Both the position numbers and the translations under genes were made by a program. Below the pieces are notes generated by a model. It was not told where the DNA came from, ran no database searches, and saw only the letters and a program-made list of their open reading frames with translations. A stretch of 64,000 bases of DNA from Ostrinia nubilalis (lineage: Eukaryota; Arthropoda; Insecta; Lepidoptera; Crambidae), in contig NC_087111.1 in the NCBI RefSeq assembly GCF_963855985.1, positions 3,105,001 through 3,169,000 of the forward strand, given 5' to 3'. This document shows, piece by piece, positions 1 through 22,437 of the stretch. Numbering within the stretch: position 1 is the stretch's first letter; each line of letters starts with the position of its first letter.

Positions 1-2054
1 TACCTTTACATGTCCTAAGGGATACTAATTTTTTTTTCGTCTTTTTCAGAATTATTTTAGAGAAAATCTTGGGAGATTTTTAAGTTATTGGTTCGAAATA
101 AAGTAAAGAATTATAAAAAGTAACATTTACTTACCATTCTTATAGATTTCGCACAAATATCTTCGTTTTTTTCGGAGCACTAAAATCACACGTCGCCGTA
201 CTAGCTTTGCAATTTGAACATCATTTTTTTACTGAATGACAGTTTCAATTTGAACGGGTGAATGTTGTTTATGGTTGACTATTTTATTGGGAACCGAAAA
301 CAAGGAATAAAACACGTAAGTTATTTGGAATAAGAGTTATATTAACGCAAAAGATGACCAAAGTAGTCTTGTCTTAGATCTGAGACATAGCAGTTGACGG
401 GGGTTGCACAGATCTGAGACAAAGCATAGGAGAGGTTAATTATATGCAGGAGGTGTACTAATTATTACACCATGATAATCTACCACTGTTTAACTAAGTC
501 ATAAGAAAAAACACAACATAATTGTTATCAAACAGATGATAAGAATATAAGGATTAAGATGTACTCACTTTTGGAACAGATCCTTCCTTTGTTCCGTGGT
601 CCACGGCCGCCCGTAGAAGCCTGTAATATCAAACCTAGGTCATTCACATGTCTTAGGCATTACCTACATAGCTAGGTATAAAATCTAGACACACTAAACC
701 CTATCTAAAAATAATGCCCACCTTCGACAACGCCGCAGATGAAGTCTTTCCTATTACGGCTAGGCTCGTCTGGAGAACTTTCGGTCATTTTAGCGCTGTT
801 AGAATCTTCTCCACCGACTTAAATTATGAAGCGGCAACTTTCTACGAAAGTCGGAGCGAAAATATTACGTGTCCCGCGAGTCAGTGACAGACAACGGCTA
901 GGCAATTAACTGTATTAACAATATCTAGACTTTTGCGCACCGGTTGACCCGTTTCAGGTGTTTTGTTAGTGAATTTCTAAAATTCCGACATGAAAATGGT
1001 ACAGAGAAATCATGATGTGTCAAAAAAGTAATTTTAGATCTTTCAAGAGGTCATCACTTCACAATTAAATGCATGTTTCAAACATAGTTTAAAAACGGTG
1101 TCGAATTGTTAAAATAAGCTGCAAATAAAAAAAATTGAGAATTATTTTTACAAATATTGCAGATTTAGATATTTTTAATTAGGCATTTACTTTGATTAGA
1201 ATACATCAACTCGGTGTTTTAAACAACTCGTAAAGTGTCGATCCAAAAGTATCTTTATATTTGGCATCTAATTTTTTTTATATTAAAGCAGCGTTCACGA
1301 TACATAAATTTTGGGGAATTACTTTCACCTATCTTTTATGTTGTTTTGGTAGTTTTGGTAGTATTAGGTTTCACTCTGGCAACACAGATTTCTGCCTTGC
1401 AAAAAGGTGCAAAAAGGTAACTTCCCGCCCCGGGACGACTTGGCGGGAACGTGAAACATTTGTATTATTATTTTACAGGTTGTTTTATTTTTAAATTTAT
1501 GTTTTGTCGAATTTTAATTTGTAATTTATTTTGGTGCATTATTAAAAGTGTTCGTGAATGTGTACCTACATGTCTCTTCAAGCTGTAATAGAATAATAGA
1601 ATGAGTGAGTGCCCTTTGTCTTCATCACTCAGTAAAACATTAATTGAATTATACCAATTTACTTAACTCTGGCTAAATGATAAAAGGTAAGGCTAAGGTA
1701 ATCTAATATATTCAATAACAAAAGTTTTGTTACGGTCGCGCTCGTATCCTAATCGAGTGTCACCACGTCACACAAGCAAGACAACATTTGTTTTGAGAAG
1801 CTTACTTAACTACCTAGGGACCTTTAATTTTTGAACAGGTTATGAGAATGAGAAACAAAGCAACAATTCCAGATCTTAGGGACTTTTTATTCACTTAACA
1901 TACCTACTAAAGTACAATTATTTAAAGCTAAAATAATACTGACGTTACAAATTATGCTTAAATTAATCTAATATTTTTATAGTGACTAGATGAACGCAAC
2001 TCGTGATAGTTAATTGGATATTTCACTACTTAAATGTAATAATTATTTACAATA
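1..2054. other. AT-rich stretch without recognised gene
   Basis: No coding exon, RNA gene or named repeat was recognised on either strand. Open frames here are short and of biased composition. A short direct repeat with the core GATCTGAGACA lies near 378 and 411. The stretch ends at the 8-bp target duplication of the hAT-like element. Confidence 0.4.
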
Positions 2055-2445
2055 CAACAGCTCAGAGGCGGCGTAAGGCGTAGGCGACGTGGGCCACCGC
2101 CTACGGCCTCGCGGTACAAGGGGCCTCGCGCATCAAAAATTTTGAAAAAATGTATACAAGGTGGAGATGACAATATCACAATACGAACATTGACTATTAA
2201 ATATAAATTCTTGATAGCTAAACAATGTAGTTAAAAATAAAAATATATTTTTTTCCAAACAAATTCAGCCATAATCAGACACAAAATTAAGCAACAACAC
2301 GGTTTTAAGTGACGAACATTATTCTTTGGCGCAATATTCCTTTAAAAATAATCACTGAATCAAGAAATCAGAAACTGTCAATGTATATGTTACGGTTAAT
2401 GTGATAAATTGAAAATTATTAATAATAACCGGTTATTATGAATAA

Positions 2446-2638
2446 CTAGCTGACCCGGCGAACTTTGTTCCGCCTTAATGGCAATAAATAAGCAGACTTT
2501 TTTTTTTATTTCGAACGGGATAAAAAGTATCCTATGTCCTTCTCCTGGCTCTAAACTACCTCCCTGACAATTTTCAGCTAAATCGGTTCCGCCGTTCTTG
2601 AGTTATAAGTGGAGTAACTAACACGACTTTCTTTTATA
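2446..2638 (-). mobile_element. Helitron-like non-autonomous remnant
   Basis: Begins CTAGCTGACCCGGCGAAC and continues with the diverged core shared by Helitron-like repeats elsewhere in the window (a CCTATGTCCTTCTCC block, then an AAATCGGTTC block). The far end is cut at 2638, where the next element has inserted into the TA-rich tail. Assignment rests on similarity to the better-preserved copies at 35620 and 44129. Confidence 0.45.
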
Positions 2639-3743
2639 CAGTGTGAGTCACGTTAAAGTGTACATATGAAAATAGATGAAACTAGACCTATTTTTATCGA
2701 CAAAAAAGAGGTCAAAAAATTTTTGAGATTTTTTTTAAATTTTTTATAGAATTTTTTTTCTTCCAATTACTTATTGTAAAGAAAACGTAATAACTTTTAA
2801 ACTAAGCGGTATATCCTGATAAAATAAAAACAGTAATAATGCTAAATAACAGGCGATACTAAAAAAATACATAAAATACACAAAAAATGCCAACAAATAA
2901 TAAAAAATGATAATTTTTGAAAAAAATCTGCTTTAAAATTCGTGTTTTTTTGGTTATTTGATAAATTTCTCCAAAAAATGCCCCTATAACAGGTGGTTTT
3001 TATTACTTTGTATTATTCTCTATCGTATTATCTTTGTAAAACCAAAAATCGCATGTCTCTATCCCTATCACAACACTTGCTATGATCGTTTGAACAAAGG
3101 CCTGCCACAACATTATTCTCCGCTACAGTTAGAGACAATTTTAATTTTAACTAAAATGCTTATTTTACTTCGAAATCTTTTGTTTTTATTTGAAATCTAA
3201 CTTGTCTTTATCAAAATAACAAATCTAGAGCCATTTTCAATTTCGTTGTTAACGAAGCGTTGAATGGCGCGCCCGGAGAGGCTTAGTTCAAACGATCATT
3301 GCAAACGTTGTGATAGGGATAGAGACATGCGATTTTTGGTTTTACGAAGGTAATACGATAGAGAATAATACAAAGTAATAAAAACCACCGGTTATAGGGG
3401 CATTTTTTGGAGAAATTTATCAAATAACCAAAAAAACACGAATTTAAAAGCAGATTTTTTTCGAAAAGTATCATTTTTTATTATTTGTTGGCCTTTTTTT
3501 ATGTATTTTATGTATTTTTTTAGTATTCCCTGTTATTTTGCATTATTACTGTTTTTATTTTATCAGGATATACAGCTTAGTTTAAAAGTTATTACGTTTT
3601 CTTTACAATATGTAATTGGAAGAAAAAAAATTCTATAAAAAATTAAAAAAAAATCTAAAAAAAATTTTGACCTCTTTTTTGTCGATAAAAATAGGTGTAG
3701 TTTCATCTATTTTCATATGTACACTTTAACGTGACTCACACTG
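2639..3743. mobile_element. Fold-back element 1, TA-flanked
   Basis: A 1.1-kb palindrome. The ends are CAGTGTGAGTCACGTTAAAG at 2639 and its reverse complement ending at 3743, each flanked by TA. The arms pair over about 450 bp each (roughly 2639-3080 with 3290-3743) with few mismatches around a ~200-bp centre. The arms are very AT-rich and the short open frames are mirror images of each other, so they are not genes. A TA target fits Tc1/mariner-type MITEs; no transposase is present. Confidence 0.7.
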
Positions 3744-3747
3744 TATA

Positions 3748-5672
3748 CAACGTGTCCCAAAATTCAAGGATAAGCCGGCGCCGTAGGATGAACATAGTCA
3801 TGACTACTTTAGGAAAAATAAGAAAAAAAATCTATCTCAATTATTTTTTAAGTTACACAATAAATTATGAAATTCGTCGAAAATTGACACCCCTTATGAT
3901 ATTTTACATTACCACGACTACAATTTTTCAAATACTTCTGTTTTTTTGTTTGTATCGGCAACTTAAGTAGTGCTGCTGTCCACTCCAATTCTTAAAACCC
4001 CCAGAATCCTTGCAGTTTTTACACAAAAGTTAATCAAAATATGATATTTCCTTAAAATTTTGAACGATTTTTACGTTCACTCCACTTTGACTCGTCGTTT
4101 TGTAAAAAAACAGTATGAACACTACTGCGGCAAGTTTTTTATAAAGTTGACGCAACTATCCAAGATTCCAAAATGGTATAATACTCTAAGAAAACTAGTC
4201 GCAAAAAAGATATGCGTACCATTTTTACAAGCACTTCGCTCGTTAGTAGTATGGGATAAATCTTGCAACTAAATTTAAAACCAGTTTTCCTCAACCAATT
4301 GAGCTGAAATTTGGTATACTTATGTAAGTACGATGACAATGCAATATTCTGGTATCATTGAGCTGGATGGAGTCTGGAGGTGGCCATAGGAACTTCTAAA
4401 TGAAACGGCGAAATTGCATCTAGTTTAGGTTCGTTAGATTTGTCTTTTCAAGCACTTTGGTGCTAGATGATGCCCAGGATCCTGATGATGAAGTCAAGAG
4501 GTGGCCAGGAGCTGGCCATAGGAACTCCTGAACGAAATAGTGGAAGCTTATCGAGTTTAGGTTCTTTGGATTTGTCTTCTCGGGCACTTTGGCCATGAGA
4601 TTGAGAAACAACTAAAAAGTTTAAAATAAAGTTATAATCGCGCATGGAATTTATTCCTCTTTTTTTCTGTTTGCGCTACAAACTTTCGAAATTATTTGAA
4701 CCTTGCATACAATTATTTTTATAGTTAAATTCTTTCGTAAAATTTCGCATTGATGCTTGTTTTTAAAAAAGTTTTTTTTTTTATTATAACTTTATTTTAC
4801 ACTTTTTAGTTGTTTCTCAATCTCATGGTCCAAGTGCTCGGGAAGTCAAATCCAACGAACCCAAACTCGATAATCTTCCGCCATTTCGATTAGGAGTTCC
4901 TTTGGCCAGCTCCTGGCCACCTCTTGACTTCATCATCAGGACCCTGGACATCATCTAGCACTAAAGTGCTTGAAAAGATATCCAACGAACCCAAACTAGA
5001 TGCGATTCCGCCGTTTCGTTTAGAAGTTCCTATGGCCACCTCCAGACTCCATCCAGCTCAATGATACCATAATATTGCAATGTCATCGTACTTACATAAG
5101 TATACCAAATTTCAGCTCAATTGGTTGAGGAGAACTGGTTTTAAATTTAATTGCAAGATTTATCCCATACTAATTAACAAGCGAAGTGCTTGTAAAAATG
5201 GTACGCATATCTTTTTTGCGACTAGTTTTCTTAGAGTATTATACCATTTTGGAATCTTGGATAGTTGCGTCAACTTTATAAAAAACTTGCCGCAGTAGTT
5301 TTCATACTGTTTTTTTACAAAACGACGAGTCAAAGTGGAGTGAACGTAAAAATCGTTCAAAATTTTAAGGAAATATCATATTTTGATTAACTTTTGTGTA
5401 AAAACTGCTAGGATTCTGAGGGTTTTAAGAATTAGGGTGGACAGCAGCACTACTTAAGTTGCCGATACAAACAAAAAAACAGAAGTATTTAAAAAATTGT
5501 AGTCGTGGTAATGTAAAATATCATAAGGGGTGTCAATTTTCGACGAATTTCATAATTTATTGTGTAACTTAAAAAATAATTGAGATAGATTTTTCTTCTT
5601 ATTTTTCCTAAAGTAGTCATGACTATGTCCACCCTGCGGCGCCGGCTTATCCTTGAATTTTGGGACACGTTG
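3748..5672. mobile_element. Fold-back element 2, TA-flanked
   Basis: A 1.9-kb palindrome immediately adjoining element 1, with only TATA between them. The ends are CAACGTGTCCCAAAATTCAA at 3748 and its reverse complement ending at 5672, with TA on both sides. Arms of about 880 bp (3748-4637 and 4784-5672) pair around a ~145-bp centre. Mirror-image open frames in both arms, for example near 4060-4272 and 5160-5360, are by-products of the inversion. No transposase was seen. Confidence 0.7.
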
Positions 5673-6394
5673 TATATAGATTACCGACAGTCGCGGTAAA
5701 AGTGATAAATTAATTACATTTAACAGTGATTATTTAATAATTCAACCTTAGTACTAACAAATTTCATAAAAGAGAACAACATCTTGTGTACGTGCTCGTG
5801 TACAGCCAAACTTTTGAACGTTTTGATATCACATATTGATATAATTTGGCACAATGAGTTTGGAATGTTTCTTGCATAATATTACTTTTCCATGATGCCT
5901 ATAACATAATGTTTTGATTTAAAGTGAAAAATAGGTTAAGGTGCGGCGGGGGTGGCCCTTGGGCCACCCCTAAGCCGCCTATTTAGTTTTATACACACAT
6001 AAATGACTTCATATTAATCACATTTACCAAATCATGCGGTAATTATTCATAATAACCGGCGATTATTCATAATTTTCACATTTATCACTTTGACCGTAAC
6101 ATATAGACCTTTGACCCTTTTTTTTATTATTTCATAAAATCCGTCTTCAGGTCGCCACAGAACAAGGCCTCGCGAAATCTGTCTTGCCCACATCAAATTT
6201 AGGTCTTGCCCCGCCTCTGCAACAGCTAATTATTTACAACATGTTCTAAAGTTTCACAAACTTATTACAAAATTGAGTAAAACATTGTTTTGGTTTGATA
6301 GTGATTTTAAGTGAAGTGCTCACTCTTTTTTAGAGGTCGTCGTAAATAAGTATGTACTACAATTAGACGCAAGGAATTTAAGACATATCAATTT

Positions 6395-6410
6395 TTTATT
6401 TACATTTATT
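6395..6410 (-). promoter_or_regulatory. Poly(A) signals for glass
   Basis: On the minus strand two AATAAA hexamers occur at 6410-6405 and 6400-6395, about 810 nt beyond the glass stop codon. They are the nearest clear hexamers seen downstream. If used, they place the 163-bp tandem repeat inside the 3'UTR. Transcript support is not available here. Confidence 0.4.
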
Positions 6411-6597
6411 TTCTTCATACGCTAATCACTTTATACTATCTTTCGAGTGTCGCATAAGTACCTACTTTGCTGTTTTGTACAACATACGATGACTCCTCTC
6501 ACTGGTGTCGGCACAAGTCATTGACTTTAATGTACATTATGAATGATAGCCATCCTGTAACATATCTTATTAATACACAAATACCCTCTCGATATTA

Positions 6598-7215
6598 AGT
6601 GTCTCGATTGATTCCACATGATTCACATTTTGCAAGCTTCTGATGACCCTCTGAATGGTCTAGTACATCTAGTAACAAATGTCTTCTCACGATTCGATAC
6701 TAATGGGGCAAACTTGGCCTTTACTGGTTGGGTTTTTTGGCTATCAAGCTGTAGATCTTGGCTACACATGAGTTGCAGCGGTGCCGCGGTGGGAACAGAT
6801 CTACCCAAACCGCGGTCTTTCTTAGGATTCTGCTGGTCCCCTGACGGGTCTACATGAAGGCTGCGGGCAGGCCGCACCGCTGGAAACTGTCAGCCGAGAG
6901 CCGAGCACACCACTCGAATGGTCTAAATCTAGCATTCAAAACTCAAATGTCCTCCCGTTGTCTCGATTGATGACAGATACGCAATATTTCTCTTGCTTCT
7001 GGTCCTAAAGGTCTACATGAAGGCTGCGGGCAGGCCGCACCGCTGCAAAACTGTCAGCCAAGAGCCGAGGACACCACTCGAATGGGCTACATCTAGCATT
7101 CAAAACACAAATGTCCTCTCGTTGTCTCGATTGATGACAGACACGCAATCTTTCTCTTTCTTCTTGTCCTGAAGATCTACATGAAGGCTGCGGGCAGGCC
7201 GCACCTCGGCAACTG
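6598..7215 (-). repeat. Tandem 163-bp repeat derived from glass last exon/3'UTR
   Basis: Three units begin with TCTACATGAAGGCTGCGGGC at 6849, 7012 and 7176, giving periods of 163 and 164. Each carries the GGCAGGCCGCACC...CTGTCAGCCGAG block, which in the third unit runs into the genuine glass stop codon (7216-7218) and terminal exon. Units one and two carry degenerate versions of the final coding residues. The joining segments repeat TGTCTCGATTGATGACAGA. Stretch 6620-6848 has a minus-strand open frame but no recognisable domain. The repeat lies in the inferred glass 3'UTR. Confidence 0.8.
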
Positions 7216-18199
<10,984 letters not shown>

Positions 18200-18419
18200 G
18201 GCCCCGCCTCCCTCGGTCGCGCATGTTTACCGCGCATGGGCGGGATTCATGGTGCTACTTATTTCCGTCGCTTGTAGTCCCGCGTCGGCATGGCTGGAAC
18301 GATATGGGTATGCATAGTTGTAGTTTAATTAGTGGATAGATGGATGGAAGTTTAGGTAACTTAACTCAGCTAACAGTGGAGCAGGTGGTTTTGTTGCAAC
18401 TAGTAATAGGCTAGAAGAC

Positions 18420-18682
18420 AAAATTTCAATTATTTGTTCGTCAGACAGATAATTAGAAAATATTAGACTAATATTTTTTAATTTCTTTCATAATTAAATA
18501 ATAACTGTGCTACATCGAGTTGAAATGGCGCGTTACGTCACGCTTGAGTAGATTTTTTACTCAAAAGTGACGTCACGCGACATTTCAACTCAATATTTAT
18601 ACTGTAATTATTCGATTATTAAAAAAAAATATGTCTCCAAAATTTTTTTATTATCTGTCTGACGGACTAATTATAATTTCGA
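18420..18682. mobile_element. Palindromic MITE upstream of glass coding exon 1
   Basis: Inverted ends include CGTCAGACAGATAAT near 18439 and ATTATCTGTCTGACGG near 18648. The middle holds a second palindrome, ACGTCACGC...GCGTGACGTC-like, flanked by GAGTTGAAAT and ATTTCAACTC. Non-coding. It lies about 230 bp upstream of the glass start in transcription sense. Confidence 0.65.
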
Positions 18683-21600
18683 TTTCATTACCCAGTCATC
18701 ATCCCTATTGTTTTAAATTGAAAATAAAGAAACTAAGTACACACTCGTGTAAATTAAGCTTATTTAGAAATATGCGTACTTAGAATATTTAACAGCTATG
18801 AAATTGATTTGTTCAATGAAAAGACAATTCATTCAGACTCAAAGACAATGACATCAATTTAAACCAAACACCGTCGCAAAAATCTTTACCCTACCTTTAG
18901 AAGTAGGCTATAATTATATTTTCTGTTCTTTTTTCTTTCAGCCAGTTTCGGATATTACTCTGTTATTTATATTTCTTTTATCATGCTCTACGACATCTTC
19001 TACTGAATAATCGTTACCAAAATAGCCGAGCTTTTTTGAGACTGAAAATTTTCTAAAATGGCAAGCTTTTAGTTATCTCTCTGCTCTAAGATATTATTTT
19101 ACGAAAACTTAAACCTTTTTTTAGTTCGATTTTTTCAAGTTATTTATAATTTTCAAACTTAAACCTTAACTTAAAATAAAAAATAATTATCGCCAGCGGA
19201 CCACTTTCAGAATTTTAATAACAACCTTCTGGGTTTTCAATAATTTTGCATTTTTAAGAGTATTTCTGTGTAGATAGACACATTTATTAAATGAGACACT
19301 TCGCGTCGTATCGTTATGTAAGTGTAAAAAATGTAAAACTTTATCATATAAAAAGAAGCTTCAAAGTTAATCTGTCAACTTTACTATAGCTTGCAGAGGG
19401 CCTAGTGTGAGTTTACATCAAACGCGCTCACTAGTGAGCGTGTCAAAAAATGACATTAAATGTATGACGGATTGTACAGCGCCCCTAGCGAAAACGTTAA
19501 AAAACTAAAATTTTCATACATTTTTTAAACTAAGCCCACAGATCCGTGTTCAGTGGGTCTAGACAAAGAGCATTATTTTGAAGAAAATAGTAAACATACA
19601 TAGTATTTTGGTCCGAACGCAGATCTGGCTACAAACAAAAGAAGAAATCGTTAAAAAAAAGGTAGAGCTGTTGGCCATGAGGTTTTTCACTTCAAAAATC
19701 CTTTTATGTGAGCCGTCAGCCGGATATAGGATGCTATTGATCATTACTATATTACTTACTTCCTTCATCTATTTAAAAGATTTTGCCAATGTCTTAACCA
19801 TATAGGTCGTTATAACGATTTCATCGGGAATAGCAGGAAATTGCATTTATGATAAGTAAATATACTCAACCACAGAATAATAATACTCAACATCAAATAA
19901 ACCGCACCTTCCGCGACGCGAACTTTAAAGATTTTCTTCTGACACAATCATGGTGCCCCAACAATATTGGTGTTTTTTGAAAGCCCAATAAATATCCTTA
20001 AAGAAAAACACATTTAATTTCTTCATAAATGTGACTTGAAAAAAAACCTCACTTTGGGCTCACCTCTGGGATCAATTAGAAATTTTTTTATAGTTATAAA
20101 ACCAAATATCAAGTGTCCTCTTTAACAGATAGATAGCGATTATTTGAAATTTTACAGTTTTATAGCCATAAAAGTTGGCTCAATCAAGCGTATGCTTCCT
20201 ATTTATTTATCACAATTTTGTAACGTATTGTTGGTATTTTATCTTACTATTATTAGCTCTTTCCTTACGAAGCAAAAATTTTACAAAAAAGGCACTCATA
20301 GAATATTGCCGTTTTATAATGATGTAAATAAACGCGATACCAGGAAAATTATTTCATTTCCTGCTACGAAAAATAATATTTTATTTCAATGCTACGAAAC
20401 GTGGATACTACGGTGCTACGAGAGAAATACAATTGATAAGACTTCAACGAGCCTGTATCAACAATGTAATGTTCGTAGCGTACAAAAGGTGTGTAAAACC
20501 TTTTTGGATGTTGTCTGTGGTTTGATATCTTTTTTCATTTGTTCCTAATCATTACCAGGCATTTACTAGATGTTTTTTTTTGAATTCTTTGAAAATAAGA
20601 TCGATTGTATTCGCGCATAGTAGATTCCATATAAGGAGTCCTAACTAAGTTGTAATTTGGCTGAATTTTCAGTTCTGTCCACCTGATTACCGTAACTAAC
20701 ATCCTATCTTTCAAGTTCTTTTTGTGTATTAACTTTATTTCGTTATCTTTCCGATAAATTCCGATATTATGTACACTTTTTCTTTTACATTTTGTTGTAG
20801 AGATTTTCCGAATGACTGTTTAATAACATCATAGTAGTTATTAATCTACTATTTTTAATGAATTATTTAAAAAAAAGAAGTGTACAATTATAATTTTAAT
20901 TAATCGACCGTTGAGGAACGCCTTAGAAGGCTAAGGCTCGACGGAGTTCCTCATAATTCCTCATAAAATGAAGACGTTTGAAACATTCAATAATATAATT
21001 AAAACAAGGGTTTAACGTTTAACTATAAAAGTATAAAATTTTCCGATTCGGAGTTCTTCATGGACCTTCAGCGGAGTCTTCGAAAATCTTTATTCCTAGG
21101 TTTCAATGGGCCATTTCATTTTTTTCTACTTTAAATTGGCTCTACTTACGTATTCATTGGAAAATGTTACTCTTTTGAAATATTTAATCTTTTCATTGGA
21201 GAAACTAGCAAAATATGGAATGTTTTTTTAAATCTTTTATTACTCGCAGTATGCACTCAAGTGTAATTTAAATTATTTCATGGACCAATTGAATTTGCAT
21301 AACTTCTGGTACCTAACGAGGCTATTCACCATTTTACTTAAACCTTTATCTGTCATTAATTAATTGAATCATCATAATCAATGCTTACCCTACCACGTAA
21401 ACACACATAATGGCACTAAACTATTAAATAATCAAACTATCACTTACCTTAATCCCAAAGAAAATCCCAAAACGCATCCAAAATCAGTAAAATTCCTTAA
21501 AAAAATTCAATAACACATCACTAAAAACACAATATCATAAGCACCTCTTTTCACTAATTAAATTAACCGTGTCGATAGAGACATGCGCCATGGCAACACT

Positions 21601-22437
21601 GGCACGTAAAAAAATAAAAAATAAGGTGCCACAGGACAATCCCGTGCAGGTTGTTAACTGTAACTAAACTATCGATGCTAAGTGCAGTCCACTCCCGCCC
21701 CTCGTAATTGGCTGTTTGTATCATCCCCCTCGCGTGAAAAAAAAACATGACATATTGTGCGCGGGAAAGTAGCTGTCACCGAGTATCGGGTTAACATGGC
21801 GGCTGCTCAGTTTTTGCGGTGAAAACCGTTTAGTGGCATACGATACTATTTAGATAGCTAATGCGGTAATTAAAATTGATAATTTAAGTGTGAAGAGGGA
21901 TGGTGGTTTCATTTGAATCTCCAATCCTGATTTATAGAGCATAGTACTACCAGTACTACACGTAAAGGGTTTCTTTTATTACCTACGCGTTGAAGATCGA
22001 ATGTTACTTCCATTGTAAACCAGATATTAAAAATGCAGTTTTCATTTAACTTCCAAATGAATTATTCGATTACATAGTTTATAGATTCAGCCTGAAATGA
22101 TAGGGGGAACGATAAATAAAAGTCTGGTTTTAAAAACAAACAGTTTATTCATAGAGTTTTCCTCCTAATCTCGGTCCTAATTAATGCTCCTTAGTCTTAG
22201 ACAGAATAGTAGCGTATTATTTTGTTATTGAGGTTGTATTTCAAGGGTGCAACTGTCACTTTTACTATCAACCATACTTCCCATCTTCCCGCGTCAATTC
22301 CAGAGAGTCCAAAGTTGTGACAGGACTCTACGTGATGCGGTAACACACAGGGTGATTTTAAAATGCACCTCCCATGAATTAAACTTCTGTTTTAACTAAA
22401 CAATTCTTTAATAGTTTACAATAGTAGTTATCAAATC
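18683..22437. other. Intergenic or 5' intronic stretch, possible glass 5' exon
   Basis: No protein-coding exon was recognised. On the minus strand a strong donor (AAG|GTAAGTG, exon edge at 21448) follows a plain AT-rich sequence. GC-richer DNA without repeats lies behind it at 21560-21840. This would suit a non-coding first exon and promoter of glass, but that is inference. A 134-codon plus frame at 20144-20548 has skewed composition and no domain. Confidence 0.3.

Larger units (their letters stand above)
2063..6219. mobile_element. hAT-like element with 8-bp TSD, host of nested insertions
   Basis: The ends are short inverted repeats, CAGAGGCGG at 2063 and CCGCCTCTG ending at 6219. They are flanked by a perfect 8-bp duplication CAACAGCT (2055-2062 and 6220-6227). 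CAG-type ends with an 8-bp duplication are the hallmark of hAT elements. Matching inner sequence also occurs in inverse order near 2390-2440 and 6040-6105 (around AATAACCGG). No transposase frame is visible, so it is non-autonomous. About 3 kb of its 4.16 kb consists of two younger fold-back elements (2639-3743 and 3748-5672), and a Helitron-like remnant lies at 2446-2638. It sits downstream of the glass 3' end. Confidence 0.75.

Noticed and set aside
1235..1494. Overlapping 61- and 77-codon frames
   Set aside because: Short, hydrophobic by AT bias, overlapping each other in two frames, and without splice or domain evidence.
6623..6877. 84-codon minus-strand frame downstream of glass
   Set aside because: It overlaps the 163-bp repeat in the inferred 3'UTR, does not join the zinc-finger frame and has no recognisable domain.
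20144..20548. 134-codon plus-strand frame
   Set aside because: Composition is biased (F, I, K, L, S, C), no domain was recognised, and it includes the CTACGAAA repeat also seen in a glass intron. Likely chance.
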